The notes beneath the pieces were generated by a model. The model was not told the DNA's origin. It saw nothing but the letters and a program-made list of their open reading frames with translations, and made no database searches. From positions 1 through 64,000 of the forward strand of contig JACTUB010000013.1 of NCBI GenBank assembly GCA_015660885.1: a stretch of 64,000 bases of DNA, read 5' to 3'. The translations under genes and the position numbers were made by a program. Every line of letters starts with the position of its first letter. Position 1 is the stretch's first letter. Shown one piece after another: positions 36,869-46,740 of this stretch. The stretch comes from Methanoregulaceae archaeon (GTDB taxonomy: Archaea > Halobacteriota > Methanomicrobia > Methanomicrobiales > Methanospirillaceae).

Positions 36869-37054
36869 CTTCCCATTTCTGATAATTCAAACCGCTGTAC
36901 GAAATGCCCGTAGAGTAAAACGAGTTCTGGTGCCGGGTCCTCCTTTTCAAATAGTCAATAATCAACTGATATGGAATATATCTTTTGGTCAAAAAAGGCC
37001 CGGATTAAAAAAAGAATGATTAATCATGATCTTTTACTTCCCCAATGATGCTAC

Positions 37055-38809
37055 TCAGACTATAACAATATAGGCGACCAGTGACAGCAGGAATGCCAAG
37101 AGGAGCATAGCAAGGGAAAGTGGTGCTACAAACACAAGCATTGCGTTTACTGTGCTGGCAAGCTGGGAGATCCGGTTGGAGCCAAAGACGACGATATGCT
37201 CGCAATATGCAGTGTTCCCCGCGACTTCTGATGGTGCGAGATCATCCAATGCAGCCTGGAGCGCCTGCATCACAAACGGCAGGAATTCAGAAGCCCCGAC
37301 ATGCATTCCCACCGGATTTTTGCCCGTAATCGTATTTACGACATGGGAATCCGTAGTCATCACTTCGGCATGATCAACAACTTTCAGGATTTGTTCCAGC
37401 AGTACTTCACGCATTCCTCCTGCCATATTGTTACCATCGATGAGAATATAGGCGGTGCGCTGTCCGTCGACTTCGACAACGAGGATCTGTACTCCCAGGT
37501 CCCCGAACCCCTGTTCTCTGCTGAACGGTAAAGCATGGTGACTGACGCCTATACGGAACGGGTATAGCGGAGTTGTGCGGCACTTGTCCATCGATTCCAG
37601 TGATGCCTGCTGGTACTCGGTTGCTGTCAGCGTTGCCAGGAGGACCGGAGAAGAGAGATCCGTCATGCAGTTGTGCGCATCCACTACAGCGACATGGGGG
37701 AACCAGCGGTGTCCCTCTGCCATGATGATCATACCGATCGAAAAATCAAGGTCTTCTGTCCGTTGCGGGGAACGGGTAGTCACCAGGAGAACAGTGTCTC
37801 CGAACCGCTGGTAGAGGACCTGCACGGAACCAAAAGCGAGGCGCCCCGATCTCCCGGCGACACCGGAGTAGACTATCTTCTCACGTGATTTCTGCAGTGC
37901 ATCGATCACTTTATCAATTTCAGTCTCTGAAACGAGGTTGAAGTCATGGGTAGCGCACCCGTGTGCGACAAGAGTCTCGTCTTCAAAGCTGTCATGCAAT
38001 ACTTTGGGAAGGTTGCCCCCGCCGATCTCACCCATGGGGCCCGGGTGCAGGTTGGGGACGGTGAAAATTATTGCTTTTTCGTTTGCCCTGCGAAAAAAGA
38101 AGCTCACCTGAGGGACAAATATCTCCTCACCAATCTCCCGGAAGAAATTTTCCATGCCTTTTGAGGATCCGTCCGTCATGTGAGCGATAAATGCATTGAT
38201 GAACGCAAGCCCGCGTATTTTAAATGCACGCCTGAGCGGGCGTTCTATCATCCAGATAAGGATGGCAAACCCGAGGCCGAAGACGACATGCAGTACCAGT
38301 GCAAGGATACCGAATGATGGGGAGAAGAGGAGCATACCGGCCAGTATGCCGACACTGCTCTGGGTGAACGCAGGGACAATCATACGTGGAACCCGGTAAT
38401 CGGCAATTGCTACCAGTACAAAAAGCCGGAGTCCAAAGACAAATCCCAGCGAGATAGCATAGAACAGGGGGATGAGTTTCACCGATGATGCGAGTGCAAC
38501 AAACGTGATGATAACCCCAAAGACTGTACAGGAAAGTGCGAGAAGAGCTGACCGGTTCCAGGTCATCGTTTTTCCGTTATACTCGATGATCGGTTTAGTC
38601 AGGAGAAATGCAGCAATCGCCGGAATGGTGAATGCCAGAGTACCTGAGAATGGCAGGGCTGAAAAGGGCAGAAGCACCCAAGCCCGTACACCTGCACCAT
38701 CGATCAGTAAACCCAGGATGATAATAAGGAACAGTGAGCGTTTCCATGAAGGAGCAGTGAAAATATAACGAGTAAGCTGACCGAGTTTGACATCGCCGTC
38801 CTGGGCCAT
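37055..38809 (-). CDS. DUF2070 family membrane protein
   Basis: A 584-residue archaeal membrane protein. Residues 1-210 contain about seven membrane helices; a soluble domain follows (residues ~215-540) with FTVPNLHPGPMGEIGGGNLP, AHGCATHDFNLVSETEIDKV and VVDAHNCMTD, which are hallmark DUF2070 motifs. Two more helices close the C-terminus. The conserved His/Asp/Glu suggest a metal-dependent hydrolase-like domain, but function is unknown. The start overlaps the upstream ligase gene by one base (TGATG). Confidence 0.85.
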   Translation of the reverse strand: MAQDGDVKLGQLTRYIFTAPSWKRSLFLIIILGLLIDGAGVRAWVLLPFSALPFSGTLAFTIPAIAAFLLTKPIIEYNGKTMTWNRSALLALSCTVFGVIITFVALASSVKLIPLFYAISLGFVFGLRLFVLVAIADYRVPRMIVPAFTQSSVGILAGMLLFSPSFGILALVLHVVFGLGFAILIWMIERPLRRAFKIRGLAFINAFIAHMTDGSSKGMENFFREIGEEIFVPQVSFFFRRANEKAIIFTVPNLHPGPMGEIGGGNLPKVLHDSFEDETLVAHGCATHDFNLVSETEIDKVIDALQKSREKIVYSGVAGRSGRLAFGSVQVLYQRFGDTVLLVTTRSPQRTEDLDFSIGMIIMAEGHRWFPHVAVVDAHNCMTDLSSPVLLATLTATEYQQASLESMDKCRTTPLYPFRIGVSHHALPFSREQGFGDLGVQILVVEVDGQRTAYILIDGNNMAGGMREVLLEQILKVVDHAEVMTTDSHVVNTITGKNPVGMHVGASEFLPFVMQALQAALDDLAPSEVAGNTAYCEHIVVFGSNRISQLASTVNAMLVFVAPLSLAMLLLAFLLSLVAYIVIV

Positions 38810-39465
38810 CAGGAAAACCCCCCAAGGACCATTTCGTGACGGTCAGAGGATGACTGGATCTCACAGGTAGTGTAGGTGATCGGCCGGGAATAAAATGGTG
38901 CATTGAGCGTGAGAGTCTCGTATTCCCCGCCTTCCCCGGCCAGGTTGATCCGGTGAATGGCAGCGACATGTCTGAGTCTCCTGATAAGGGCGTCATCGAA
39001 CCGGGCCCCCAGGAAATGTTCGTCCAGCCCTTCAGCTGCCGTGACAATGATTATCGCCTCCGTGCGGTCTGCCACTTCCCTGAGCAACATCTCCGTGTCC
39101 ATATGCCACAGGGGTGTAAAGAGCTGTAGACCGAGCCGGTCGGTGATTGCCTTCACGCGATCGGCCTGGTATTGGGATGCGACAGCCCCTGCGATCACGC
39201 CTTCTATATCAAGGGCGGCGAGTCCTGCTTCAAGATCAGCAAGTTCCTCCTCTTTACGTCCATGGGTAGGTATTTCAACGTACTTCATACCGGCAACCTT
39301 TGCTATGGCAGCGACAGCGTCCAGGTTTGCAGAGTGGAACATGTAAGAGTCACGGTTTTCAGGGCGGGCAGTGACCAGATATTGAACATCTTTTCCGCTG
39401 TCGATTGCCTTCTGGACAGACAGGACAGAGTCCTTCCCTCCGGAGGTGAGTGCTGCCCAGCTCAT
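38809..39465 (-). CDS. Diphthine-ammonia ligase family protein (Dph6-like ATP pyrophosphatase)
   Basis: A 218-residue N-type ATP pyrophosphatase. ALTSGGKDSVLSVQKAI is the PP-loop (SGGKDS); VIAGAVASQYQADRVKAI and FTPLWHMDTEMLLREV are standard for the Dph6/TIGR00289 family; NLAGEGGEYETL closes it. It is expected to amidate diphthine on elongation factor 2, the last step of diphthamide synthesis. ATG at 39465 has a GGAAGGA ribosome-binding site; the open frame reaching 39561 overlaps the upstream kinase and is not used. It sits 2 bases after that kinase's stop. Confidence 0.85.
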   Translation of the reverse strand: MSWAALTSGGKDSVLSVQKAIDSGKDVQYLVTARPENRDSYMFHSANLDAVAAIAKVAGMKYVEIPTHGRKEEELADLEAGLAALDIEGVIAGAVASQYQADRVKAITDRLGLQLFTPLWHMDTEMLLREVADRTEAIIIVTAAEGLDEHFLGARFDDALIRRLRHVAAIHRINLAGEGGEYETLTLNAPFYSRPITYTTCEIQSSSDRHEMVLGGFS

Positions 39466-39467
39466 GA

Positions 39468-40367
39468 TTAATCCTTCCCTGCAGCGGGTGATGCCAGGGC
39501 ACCGAAAAACTGGTGGTACCGGATCCGCATTGCGTCCCAGTCCGCAAGATGCGTCTGGCATCCGGCATGTTCCACGACGAATGAAGCGGTAACCGTACCG
39601 ATTTTACAGCAGGTCAGTGGCGGATATCCCCTCATGTATGCGGAGAGGAACCCGGCACGATAGGCGTCACCTGCCCCGGTAGGATCAACAAGGGTGACGG
39701 GGACAACCGGTATGAAGTGTTCTGCACCTTCTGTATACAAGGTGCTTCCATCACCACTCATGGTAAATATTGCGGTACCTACCTGTTTAACGATTGTATC
39801 TCTCGTCGTGCCAAGTGTTGTGCACATCTGTCGTATCTCATGCTGGTTGGCAAACAGGATATCGGTATTGGCAAGGATCGTCCCGAGCTGTTCTTTGCTG
39901 TACCAGAACACATCCTGCCCTGGATCGAACGAGGTAAACTCACTCCTCTCTGAAACCCGGCAATTGAACTCCGGATCTGCGGTCGCCATGTGGACAAAGG
40001 GAAGATGGGGAGCTTCTGAAGTGGCAAATGCTTTTGACGCGCCCCATTCGAAGAACGTCATCTGGTCACCCATATCGTCAGTGAACATGAACGCTGTCGG
40101 TGTATTCGCATCCGGTACAACAAAGAACTGTTGATGGATCCCGATCCTTTTCATCCAGCGGTCGTACTCGCTGCCAGCAAAATCACTGCCTGTACAGGAT
40201 ATGAGGGTCACCTGCTCTCCCAAAACGGCAATCCCTGCTGCGATATTTGCAGCACCGCCGCCGAAATAGATCTGCCGGTCTGTGATATGCGTCGAGCAGT
40301 TTTTCTCCGGGAGATGAGACACCCGGGAGATGTTATCTATGGCGGTATGCCCGACGATGTGGATCAT
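39468..40367 (-). CDS. PfkB-family carbohydrate/nucleoside kinase
   Basis: A 299-residue ribokinase-like kinase. The N-terminal signature is [20 protein letters not shown] and the catalytic C-terminal signature is [20 protein letters not shown], where the Asp of GAGD is the base. Archaeal enzymes of this type phosphorylate nucleosides or sugars; the substrate is unclear. Its start overlaps the end of the UPF0212 gene by 4 bases, continuing a long minus-strand run from 42 to 37 kb. Confidence 0.88.
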   Translation of the reverse strand: MIHIVGHTAIDNISRVSHLPEKNCSTHITDRQIYFGGGAANIAAGIAVLGEQVTLISCTGSDFAGSEYDRWMKRIGIHQQFFVVPDANTPTAFMFTDDMGDQMTFFEWGASKAFATSEAPHLPFVHMATADPEFNCRVSERSEFTSFDPGQDVFWYSKEQLGTILANTDILFANQHEIRQMCTTLGTTRDTIVKQVGTAIFTMSGDGSTLYTEGAEHFIPVVPVTLVDPTGAGDAYRAGFLSAYMRGYPPLTCCKIGTVTASFVVEHAGCQTHLADWDAMRIRYHQFFGALASPAAGKD

Positions 40368-40702
40368 AGTACCTGCACATCCAGCAGTTTCAGCGGCACA
40401 TCCCTGAGTGCCTTTCCGACTACTGATTTTGCAATCCGTTCTGCATGCTCGGGGGATTCAGCCCGGAAGACTTTCATCTCAAGGACAAGGCCCACGAGAG
40501 CAGTGTCTGCAACGACGATCGCACTGGAAAGCGTCTCTTCACAAAAAGGACAGGTGAGAAAACCCGCCTCGACTTCCACATATTTTGCTGCAGGGTTGAG
40601 CCGCTTTCCGGCTTCGCTAATAGCAATTCCGATCGCATCGTCCAGTGATTTGACGTCGCGTATGATCCATGCCGATTCCAGTGTCACAACATAATCAGGC
40701 AT
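40364..40702 (-). CDS. UPF0212 (DUF555) family protein
   Basis: A 112-residue protein that aligns by eye with methanogen UPF0212 proteins. It has [36 protein letters not shown], a zinc-like pair in [18 protein letters not shown] and the closing [15 protein letters not shown]. Function unknown; it is conserved in methanogens. It overlaps the downstream PfkB kinase (ATGA-type, 4 bases). Confidence 0.85.
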   Translation of the reverse strand: MPDYVVTLESAWIIRDVKSLDDAIGIAISEAGKRLNPAAKYVEVEAGFLTCPFCEETLSSAIVVADTALVGLVLEMKVFRAESPEHAERIAKSVVGKALRDVPLKLLDVQVL

Positions 40703-40714
40703 CTTTTTCTCTCC

Positions 40715-41242
40715 TTACCAGATATCCCGGTGCACATGCTCTCCTGGAGCCATCCGCCCGGTGAGCACCGATGGGGGGTGTCCTCTGCCCACCGCAAGCA
40801 GTGCGATGGGGCGGATATGCTGGGGCAGATCAAGAATTCCGCGCACTTCATTATCATCAAAAGCTCCTGTCCAGCAGGAGTGCAGTTTTTTTGCATGGGC
40901 TGCAAGCATCATATACGTGCAGGCGATCGCTGCATCTTCCAACCCATACAGGATACCCCGTTCTCCATAGCGTGACATTGACCGGACATAGTTTGCGCAC
41001 ACAACAAATATGGCGGCCGCTTGCTCCACGTGCACCTGATCGAATGCAGCCTGAGAGAGTGCAACCTTGACTTCCTCATCAGTAACTACAACCACGTCCC
41101 ATGATTCAAGGTTGCCGGCACTCGGTGCGGTACCTGCACAGGTCAGGATATATTCAATTTCCTCCTCAAACAGAGGGTCGCTTTCGTATATACGAACCGA
41201 AGAGCGGCTTTTGAGAAAATCAAAGAAATCAGATGAGTCCAT
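40715..41242 (-). CDS. Nitroreductase family protein
   Basis: A 175-residue nitroreductase. FFDFLKSRSSVRIYESDPL is the family opening, GTAPSAGNLESWDVVVVTD the FMN-contact region, LEDAAIACTYMMLAAHAKKL the core helix and LLAVGRGHPP the C-terminal strand. The open frame extends about 60 codons upstream through the preceding gene in another frame, but the ATG at 41242 starts at the conserved domain and is chosen. It overlaps the small helical gene by 14 bases. Donor and substrate unknown. Confidence 0.85.
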   Translation of the reverse strand: MDSSDFFDFLKSRSSVRIYESDPLFEEEIEYILTCAGTAPSAGNLESWDVVVVTDEEVKVALSQAAFDQVHVEQAAAIFVVCANYVRSMSRYGERGILYGLEDAAIACTYMMLAAHAKKLHSCWTGAFDDNEVRGILDLPQHIRPIALLAVGRGHPPSVLTGRMAPGEHVHRDIW

Positions 41243-41594
41243 TTTTTTCAAGTACCTGCCACGCTTCCTGCGCAGGGGTCGTGGATGCACTAATCGCCAT
41301 GGCGATCTTTCCGGATGCCTGTTCTTGCTGGTTGCTCTCGGTAAGGGAAATGGCTTCGTTGAGAAAATCGATTGCCTTTCTGAATTCTGACTGCCCGGTA
41401 CTTCGGGCGGCAAACTGGAGTTCATTCCTCACCGATTCCATCAGCATCAGGAGCATTCGCCGTCCACCTGAACGTTCATTGTCTGAAAAACCTGTTAATG
41501 CAAGGCATAACTGGGAGGATATGATGAGTTCGGACTTTGCCCGTTCACCAAACTGGTAACTCTTCACAGCTGTTGCAAGATCCATACTTACCAT
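41229..41594 (-). CDS. Small helical protein of unknown function
   Basis: About 121 residues from the ATG at 41594 (an ATG three codons later is also possible). All-helical, with LATAVKSYQFGERAKSELII, MLLMLMESVRNELQFAA and DFLNEAISLTESNQQEQASG. I do not recognise it. Its 3' end overlaps the nitroreductase start by 14 bases, so it is probably the first gene of that pair. Confidence 0.65.
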   Translation of the reverse strand: MVSMDLATAVKSYQFGERAKSELIISSQLCLALTGFSDNERSGGRRMLLMLMESVRNELQFAARSTGQSEFRKAIDFLNEAISLTESNQQEQASGKIAMAISASTTPAQEAWQVLEKNGLI

Positions 41595-41728
41595 AGATGT
41601 TGCCAATAAAAGAAAATTAGCATTAGATAAAAAATTCAGGGTTGCAGACCCGGGTATAAAAAATTCAGAGGGGTCGGGTGAACCCCATTCTATCACGGAA
41701 ACAGAGGTAACCCATTTTTTGATGTATG

Positions 41729-42055
41729 TTATCGTGAGGATTTAGCTTTGGTCCCCAGTGCAGAGACCTTTGCCCTGCGCATGTGCCTGCGAATGAGCGG
41801 GCTTGCAGTGGACTCGTTCAGGCCTGATCCTCCCGATCGGTCGCCACCGCGTCTTCCTCCGCGCTTGCCGCCACGTCCTCCGCCACGTCCTTTTGCCTCT
41901 TCATCCATAGCGTTAACTTTCTTGATATTTACGCCGGCTTTGAACCGCTGGTTCGGGCCCGGTGTTTTGAGATCGCCTTCACTTTTTGGAACAAGCCGTA
42001 TCTGTCCCTTGACGCCTTTCACCTGTGCCCAGACGGTAGTACCTGTTTTACCCAT
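41729..42055 (-). CDS. DUF5350-like small basic protein
   Basis: A 108-residue basic protein. The conserved N-terminal half is MGKTGTTVWAQVKGVKGQI and RLVPKSEGDLKTPGPNQRF, then a Gly/Arg-rich linker (RGGGRGGKRGGRRGGDRSGG) and a C-terminal SPLIRRHMRRAKVSALG. I remember this architecture as DUF5350 from Methanomicrobiales; the RGG-like linker suggests RNA binding. ATG at 42055 has GGAG 10 bases upstream and is preferred to the longer frame. It lies 80 bases after gatE. Confidence 0.7.
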   Translation of the reverse strand: MGKTGTTVWAQVKGVKGQIRLVPKSEGDLKTPGPNQRFKAGVNIKKVNAMDEEAKGRGGGRGGKRGGRRGGDRSGGSGLNESTASPLIRRHMRRAKVSALGTKAKSSR

Positions 42056-42136
42056 AATTAAACTCCTTATGTAATTCTGCCGCCCCACTCATAAATGTTC
42101 GCGCCTTGATTCAACGGCTGGGGAACAAGTAAAAAA

Positions 42137-43990
42137 TCAGGATCTTTTCCCCGCAAACGCTGCATCAATTTCTTTTCTGAGTATTTCGCTGACGATCTTT
42201 CCGTCAACTGACCCTCTCACTTCCGTCATGACAACACCCATAAGCGGACCAAGTGCGGCTCTTCCCTTCTGCTCCACGAACTCCGACCGATCAGCGACGA
42301 TCTTATGTATAATGGATTTCAGTTCATGAGAAGAGACTGTCGGAGCAAGTTTCCTGATCACATTTTCAAAAGAATCACCGGATGCAATCCCTTTAAAGAG
42401 ATCAGGAATAGCTTCCTTTGCAGTTCTGCCGCTTTCCACGGCATGCCATGTTGCAAGATAATCCTCATCAGATATCTTTTCTACTGCAACACCATCCCTC
42501 CGGAGTTCCGTGCAGGTGGAAAGGATGGTGAATGCCGCAAGTTTAGGTTTGATCCCCTCTGCCAGTGCGCGTTCGAATAAGGGGAGTTTTTCTGATAATG
42601 CCAACCGTGTTGCATAATTCCGGTCAATCGCATATTCCTGTGCAAAACGCTGTGCTTTTACGCTCAGCAGCTCGGGGACTGTAGTGGCATTCCAGCGTTC
42701 ATCATCGATGATCACCGGGAGGACATCGGTTTCGGGATACATCCGCGCTGCACCCGGGAGCGGGCGCATATAGGCAGAGCTGCCGCCTTCCAGCATTTTC
42801 CTGGTCTCTTCCGGGACCGGTCTTTCTGAGACTGCAAGCTGTGCACGGCCGATAACCTGGTGAAGGGCACACCTGGCCAGGGTATCGCTCGCCGCAGCGA
42901 CCATCACTATGCAATCCTGGTCGCATGCACTCATATGGGTCCGCACCTTCAAAACTTCTTCTGCAGTGATACCATAGGCAGGAAGTTCATCCGTGTGGAA
43001 AATCCCCCCGACCCCGCATTTTTTTGCATAATCTGAGAATTCACTTCCAAGACGGCGACCGGGTTGTATCTCGTATCCTGCCAGACCTGTAAAACCGTCA
43101 AGGCGCAGGGCATAGATTCGTTTCGCCTTTTTGAGGACGGTGGATTTTGTCGATGTGAAGATGTCGGTTACATCCTGTGCATTATCATGAACCGATGCTT
43201 TCCTGAGAAGTAGTTTTTCCCGGATGGCAAGGAGAGTTTCCTGGCGCTGCACTTCGCGCCTGACCACTTCGGCAATCAGGTCCAGTTCCTGTACCCCCTT
43301 GATCTCCACGCGGGAACCGCCCCGGATCGATATATTCACGTCCTGACGGATCGTGCCAATTCCCCGTTTCACTTTTCCGGTCGAGCGCAGCACCATGCCA
43401 ATATATTCAGCAACCTGCTGCACCTCCTCCGGAGTATGCATGCAGGGTGACGTGGTAATCTCAATGAGCGGGATACCCAGCCGGTCAAGCGAAAAAATAT
43501 CGTCTTTTACCCTCTGTGCTGCCTCCTCTTCAAGGCAGATCGTCTCGATCTCGCCCCCGTTCGGGAGTGCCCCGTTCAGGGCGACAAGGGCCGTGCGCTG
43601 AAACCCGCTGGTATTCGATCCGTCTATGACAAGTTTGCGCATTGTATGTACTTGCCTGACCGGTGTCATACCAAACATCCTTGCGATGGTAAGGCAGACA
43701 GAAAGGGCCTCATCGTTCATTGGTGCCGGTGGCTCCTCATCGTTTTCCACAAGGCACGTAGTATCATACGTGTAATACCGGAATTTCCGTTCGCGTTTCA
43801 TCTCTTCCTGCGCAGCCCGGTCTATCTCTCCCATCTCGCTCTCGGTGACCCGGAGATAGCGGAAGAATTCCCCGGAATGTTCCGCACTGTTGCGGAGGAG
43901 TGTTAAACAATGGCAGAAAAGTTTCTCCCGGGTGTTCAGCTGCTGGTGGATCTCGATTCCCGCGGTGAGACCAATCGCGTTATAATCCAT
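42137..43990 (-). CDS. gatE: Glutamyl-tRNA(Gln) amidotransferase subunit E
   Basis: A 617-residue subunit of the archaea-specific GatDE, which converts Glu-tRNA-Gln to Gln-tRNA-Gln. Opening GLTAGIEIHQQLNTREKLFC, kinase-type core YTYDTTCLVENDEEPPAP, LVIDGSNTSGFQRTALVALN and SLDRLGIPLIEITT are standard GatB/E blocks; an AspRS-like insert (~280-410) distinguishes GatE. The C-terminal tail is the helical tRNA-binding domain. It overlaps gatD by 11 bases. tRNA-Gln is encoded at 31.1 kb. Confidence 0.96.
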   Translation of the reverse strand: MDYNAIGLTAGIEIHQQLNTREKLFCHCLTLLRNSAEHSGEFFRYLRVTESEMGEIDRAAQEEMKRERKFRYYTYDTTCLVENDEEPPAPMNDEALSVCLTIARMFGMTPVRQVHTMRKLVIDGSNTSGFQRTALVALNGALPNGGEIETICLEEEAAQRVKDDIFSLDRLGIPLIEITTSPCMHTPEEVQQVAEYIGMVLRSTGKVKRGIGTIRQDVNISIRGGSRVEIKGVQELDLIAEVVRREVQRQETLLAIREKLLLRKASVHDNAQDVTDIFTSTKSTVLKKAKRIYALRLDGFTGLAGYEIQPGRRLGSEFSDYAKKCGVGGIFHTDELPAYGITAEEVLKVRTHMSACDQDCIVMVAAASDTLARCALHQVIGRAQLAVSERPVPEETRKMLEGGSSAYMRPLPGAARMYPETDVLPVIIDDERWNATTVPELLSVKAQRFAQEYAIDRNYATRLALSEKLPLFERALAEGIKPKLAAFTILSTCTELRRDGVAVEKISDEDYLATWHAVESGRTAKEAIPDLFKGIASGDSFENVIRKLAPTVSSHELKSIIHKIVADRSEFVEQKGRAALGPLMGVVMTEVRGSVDGKIVSEILRKEIDAAFAGKRS

Positions 43991-45179
43991 GGGTGCTCCT
44001 CCTGGTGCATTCCCCCTTGAGATCTGCCTGCATCAGGCTGCCTGCCCTTTCTGGATCCCGCTCGTTACCCAGCACCCACATTATCTTCACCAGGGCAACC
44101 TCGGGAAGCATGTCCCCGCCTTCGATGACCCCTGCCGCAAGCAGGTCGCGCCCGGTATCATAGACGCGGTCGCAGACCCTGCCCTGCATGCACTGGGTAG
44201 TCATCACGACCAGAGTGCCGTCTTCTACCAGCCCACGCACTGATGGAATAAGTGTAGTACTCACATGCCCGAGCCCGGTACCTGCAATCACGAGTCCTTT
44301 GCAGCCTTCATACGCTTCCAGCAGGTCAGGTGACATGCCGGGATAAAACTGGAGAAGCCCGCAGTGCTCTTCGAGCTTGTCGTGGATACCGGCTTTCCGG
44401 CATCCCCGCCTGACTGCGTGTTCTTCCAGGCTTACTTCGCCGGATGGATAGGCAACAGAACCGAGGGGATCGATACCTATGCTCCGGAACGCGTCACGAC
44501 GCGAGGAGTGCATCTTTCGCACGCGGGTGCCCCGGTGAATCGCGCAGGTGTCATCACTGGTAGTGGCATGCATCACGATGGCGACTTCCCCGAGATCGCT
44601 GGTTGCCGCCCTGGCTGCGCATACGGCATTCATCGCGTTGTCACTGGATGGGCGGTCAGCCGATCGTTGCGACCCGACAAAAACGATCGGAACCGGAGAG
44701 TCGATCATGAAACTGATTGCCGCCGCACTGTATGCCATCGTGTCAGTTCCGTGAGTGATGATGACCCCGTCAACGCCTCGTTTGATCTCCTCGCAGATGG
44801 CACGGGCAAGTTCCTGCCAGATCAGCGGTGTCATGTTCTCAGACAGAATGGTAGCAAGCGGGATTGTGCGGTAATTTGCTACATTTGCCAGTTCGGGGAT
44901 AGCGGTAAGAATATCGGCTGCATCGAACTGGCTGGTGACCGATCCGGTGCGGTAATCGATCCTGCTTGCGATAGTACCACCGGTTGACACGATGGAGAGA
45001 CCGGGCAGGTCTTTTTTCTGGGGAACGTCAGGCTTTTTTGCAGGAATTTCCGGAAGATGACCGGAGAATGCGCAGGAAACCGGATCCACCCCGATATTGT
45101 AGCCGGAATCCAGTTTTACTACAGCCATCCCGTCGCGTTCGGTGATGTAAATCCCTTTCCTTGTCTTCCCCCCGTACAT
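43980..45179 (-). CDS. gatD: Glutamyl-tRNA(Gln) amidotransferase subunit D (asparaginase-type)
   Basis: A 399-residue type I asparaginase-like subunit that releases ammonia from glutamine for GatE. Catalytic motifs are STGGTIASRID (Thr) and ITHGTDTMAYSA (Thr-Asp). The small N-terminal domain has VVKLDSGYNIGVD. In the same frame upstream of the ATG at 45179, codons read SGDLVAC, resembling the conserved start of the domain in other GatD proteins. No ATG, GTG or TTG occurs before them in frame for over 80 bases, so the true start is uncertain (possibly a rare codon). GGTGA lies about 12 bases before 45179. Confidence 0.93.
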   Translation of the reverse strand: MYGGKTRKGIYITERDGMAVVKLDSGYNIGVDPVSCAFSGHLPEIPAKKPDVPQKKDLPGLSIVSTGGTIASRIDYRTGSVTSQFDAADILTAIPELANVANYRTIPLATILSENMTPLIWQELARAICEEIKRGVDGVIITHGTDTMAYSAAAISFMIDSPVPIVFVGSQRSADRPSSDNAMNAVCAARAATSDLGEVAIVMHATTSDDTCAIHRGTRVRKMHSSRRDAFRSIGIDPLGSVAYPSGEVSLEEHAVRRGCRKAGIHDKLEEHCGLLQFYPGMSPDLLEAYEGCKGLVIAGTGLGHVSTTLIPSVRGLVEDGTLVVMTTQCMQGRVCDRVYDTGRDLLAAGVIEGGDMLPEVALVKIMWVLGNERDPERAGSLMQADLKGECTRRSTHGL

Positions 45180-45214
45180 ACATGCGACAAGGTCACCGGA
45201 GGTCGGCTGCGGGC

Positions 45215-46696
45215 TTATGCTACCAGCCTCCGGGCTTTTGCGATGAGGTCCTCTCGTGCTTTTGAGACTTTCAGGAGGTGTCGATCGATAAGTGCTGAAT
45301 CCTGATCGAGGTGTTTTTTGCGCTCTTCAAGGGCAATCCTGACTGCAAAGGGTGCCGGCCCCCCGGTAGCCCTGCGGAGCGCCACGGAATATTGCACGTC
45401 CAGCACGTCATCAATATTCTGTTGGGTAAGTCCTTTTGCGACCAGCGATATTCCTCCCCCTGCCTCCTGTGCTGCTTCCTCAAGGGTGAAAAGTGAAAGA
45501 TCTCCTTTCTGCACTGCCCGCCCGACAATAGTGTGTGCGGTGCGGAAGGGAAGACCGTAATTCCTGACCAGAGTGTCAGCCAGTTCGGTTGCGGTGGAAA
45601 ACCCTTTTCCTGCATCTTCTTTCATCCGCCCGGTATCGAATGTTGCACTCGAGAGCATATCGATCAGGAGCCGGAGGCTCTCTTTTGCGTCCTGCATCCC
45701 ACGCCAGATATGGGGCGTGAGCTCCTGGAGGTCACGGTTGTAACTCATGGGAAGCCCTTTGAGGGTAACAAGAGCACCTGCAAATGCACCAAAAACAGAT
45801 CCTGTTTTTGCCCGCATGATCTCTGCGGTGTCCGGGTTCTTTTTCTGCGGCATAATGGATGATGTTGAACAAAAGGCATCATCGAGAGAAACAAACTTTA
45901 CAAACGATGTGCTCCAGATGACCAGGTCCTCACAGAGCCGGCTGGTATTCACCATAAGGATGGAAAGGCCGGCAAGTGTCTCCAGTGCAAAATCACGGGT
46001 AGCTACAGCGTCCATCGTGTTCGCCACGAGCCCGTCGAAACCCAGCAGTGTGGCAGTATATTCACGGTTGATGGGGTAGCCGGTGGATGCAAAGGCAGCT
46101 GCACCCAGCGGGGACTGGTTCACCCGCACGTATGCATCCCTGAGCCGGTCGAAGTCCCGGGAGAATGCCTGTTCATAGGCAAGGAGGTGGTGGGCAAGCG
46201 TTGTGGGCTGTGCATGCTGCATATGGGTGAACCCTGGCATCACGGTCTCGATATGGAGCCCGGCCAGGGCAACGAGCACTTCACGGACTTTGAGGAGAGC
46301 CGACATCTGTTTGAGGAGATCTTCCCGCAGCTTGATGCGGATGCATGTCGCGACTTCATCGTTGCGCGATCGCCCCATGTGCAGACGCCCGCCAACCTCT
46401 ACGCCTAACGATTCGATCAGGAGCGATTCTATGCCTGCATGGACATCTTCAAACCGGTCATCAAACACTTCTTCTGGAATCCCTTCGTCAAAAAGCTCAA
46501 GCAGTGCAGAAAGAAGCTGCTTTGCTATGTCTGGGTCGATGATCTTCTGTTTTTCCAGCATCAGTACATGGGCAAGATCAACAAGAATATCCGCCTCAGC
46601 TATACAGCGATCTGAACGCATCGACGAGAGGAAGTGCATCATCTCCCCTGTCCTCTCACCGGATAGACGCCCCAGCCTTACGACATCTGTTCGCAT
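45215..46696 (-). CDS. argH: Argininosuccinate lyase
   Basis: A 493-residue fumarase/aspartase superfamily enzyme that splits argininosuccinate into arginine and fumarate. Hallmarks are HMGRSRNDEVATCIR, GFTHMQHAQPTTLAHH and the signature SSIMPQKKNPD. ATG at 46696 is chosen because GGAGGA lies just upstream; the open frame 18 codons longer lacks one. It is followed 35 bases later by gatD and preceded 44 bases upstream by an XRE regulator on the same strand. Confidence 0.96.
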   Translation of the reverse strand: MRTDVVRLGRLSGERTGEMMHFLSSMRSDRCIAEADILVDLAHVLMLEKQKIIDPDIAKQLLSALLELFDEGIPEEVFDDRFEDVHAGIESLLIESLGVEVGGRLHMGRSRNDEVATCIRIKLREDLLKQMSALLKVREVLVALAGLHIETVMPGFTHMQHAQPTTLAHHLLAYEQAFSRDFDRLRDAYVRVNQSPLGAAAFASTGYPINREYTATLLGFDGLVANTMDAVATRDFALETLAGLSILMVNTSRLCEDLVIWSTSFVKFVSLDDAFCSTSSIMPQKKNPDTAEIMRAKTGSVFGAFAGALVTLKGLPMSYNRDLQELTPHIWRGMQDAKESLRLLIDMLSSATFDTGRMKEDAGKGFSTATELADTLVRNYGLPFRTAHTIVGRAVQKGDLSLFTLEEAAQEAGGGISLVAKGLTQQNIDDVLDVQYSVALRRATGGPAPFAVRIALEERKKHLDQDSALIDRHLLKVSKAREDLIAKARRLVA

Positions 46697-46740
46697 CCGT
46701 TCCTCCTCCAATCTTCGTTTACTTATTGGTAGTTTATTGA

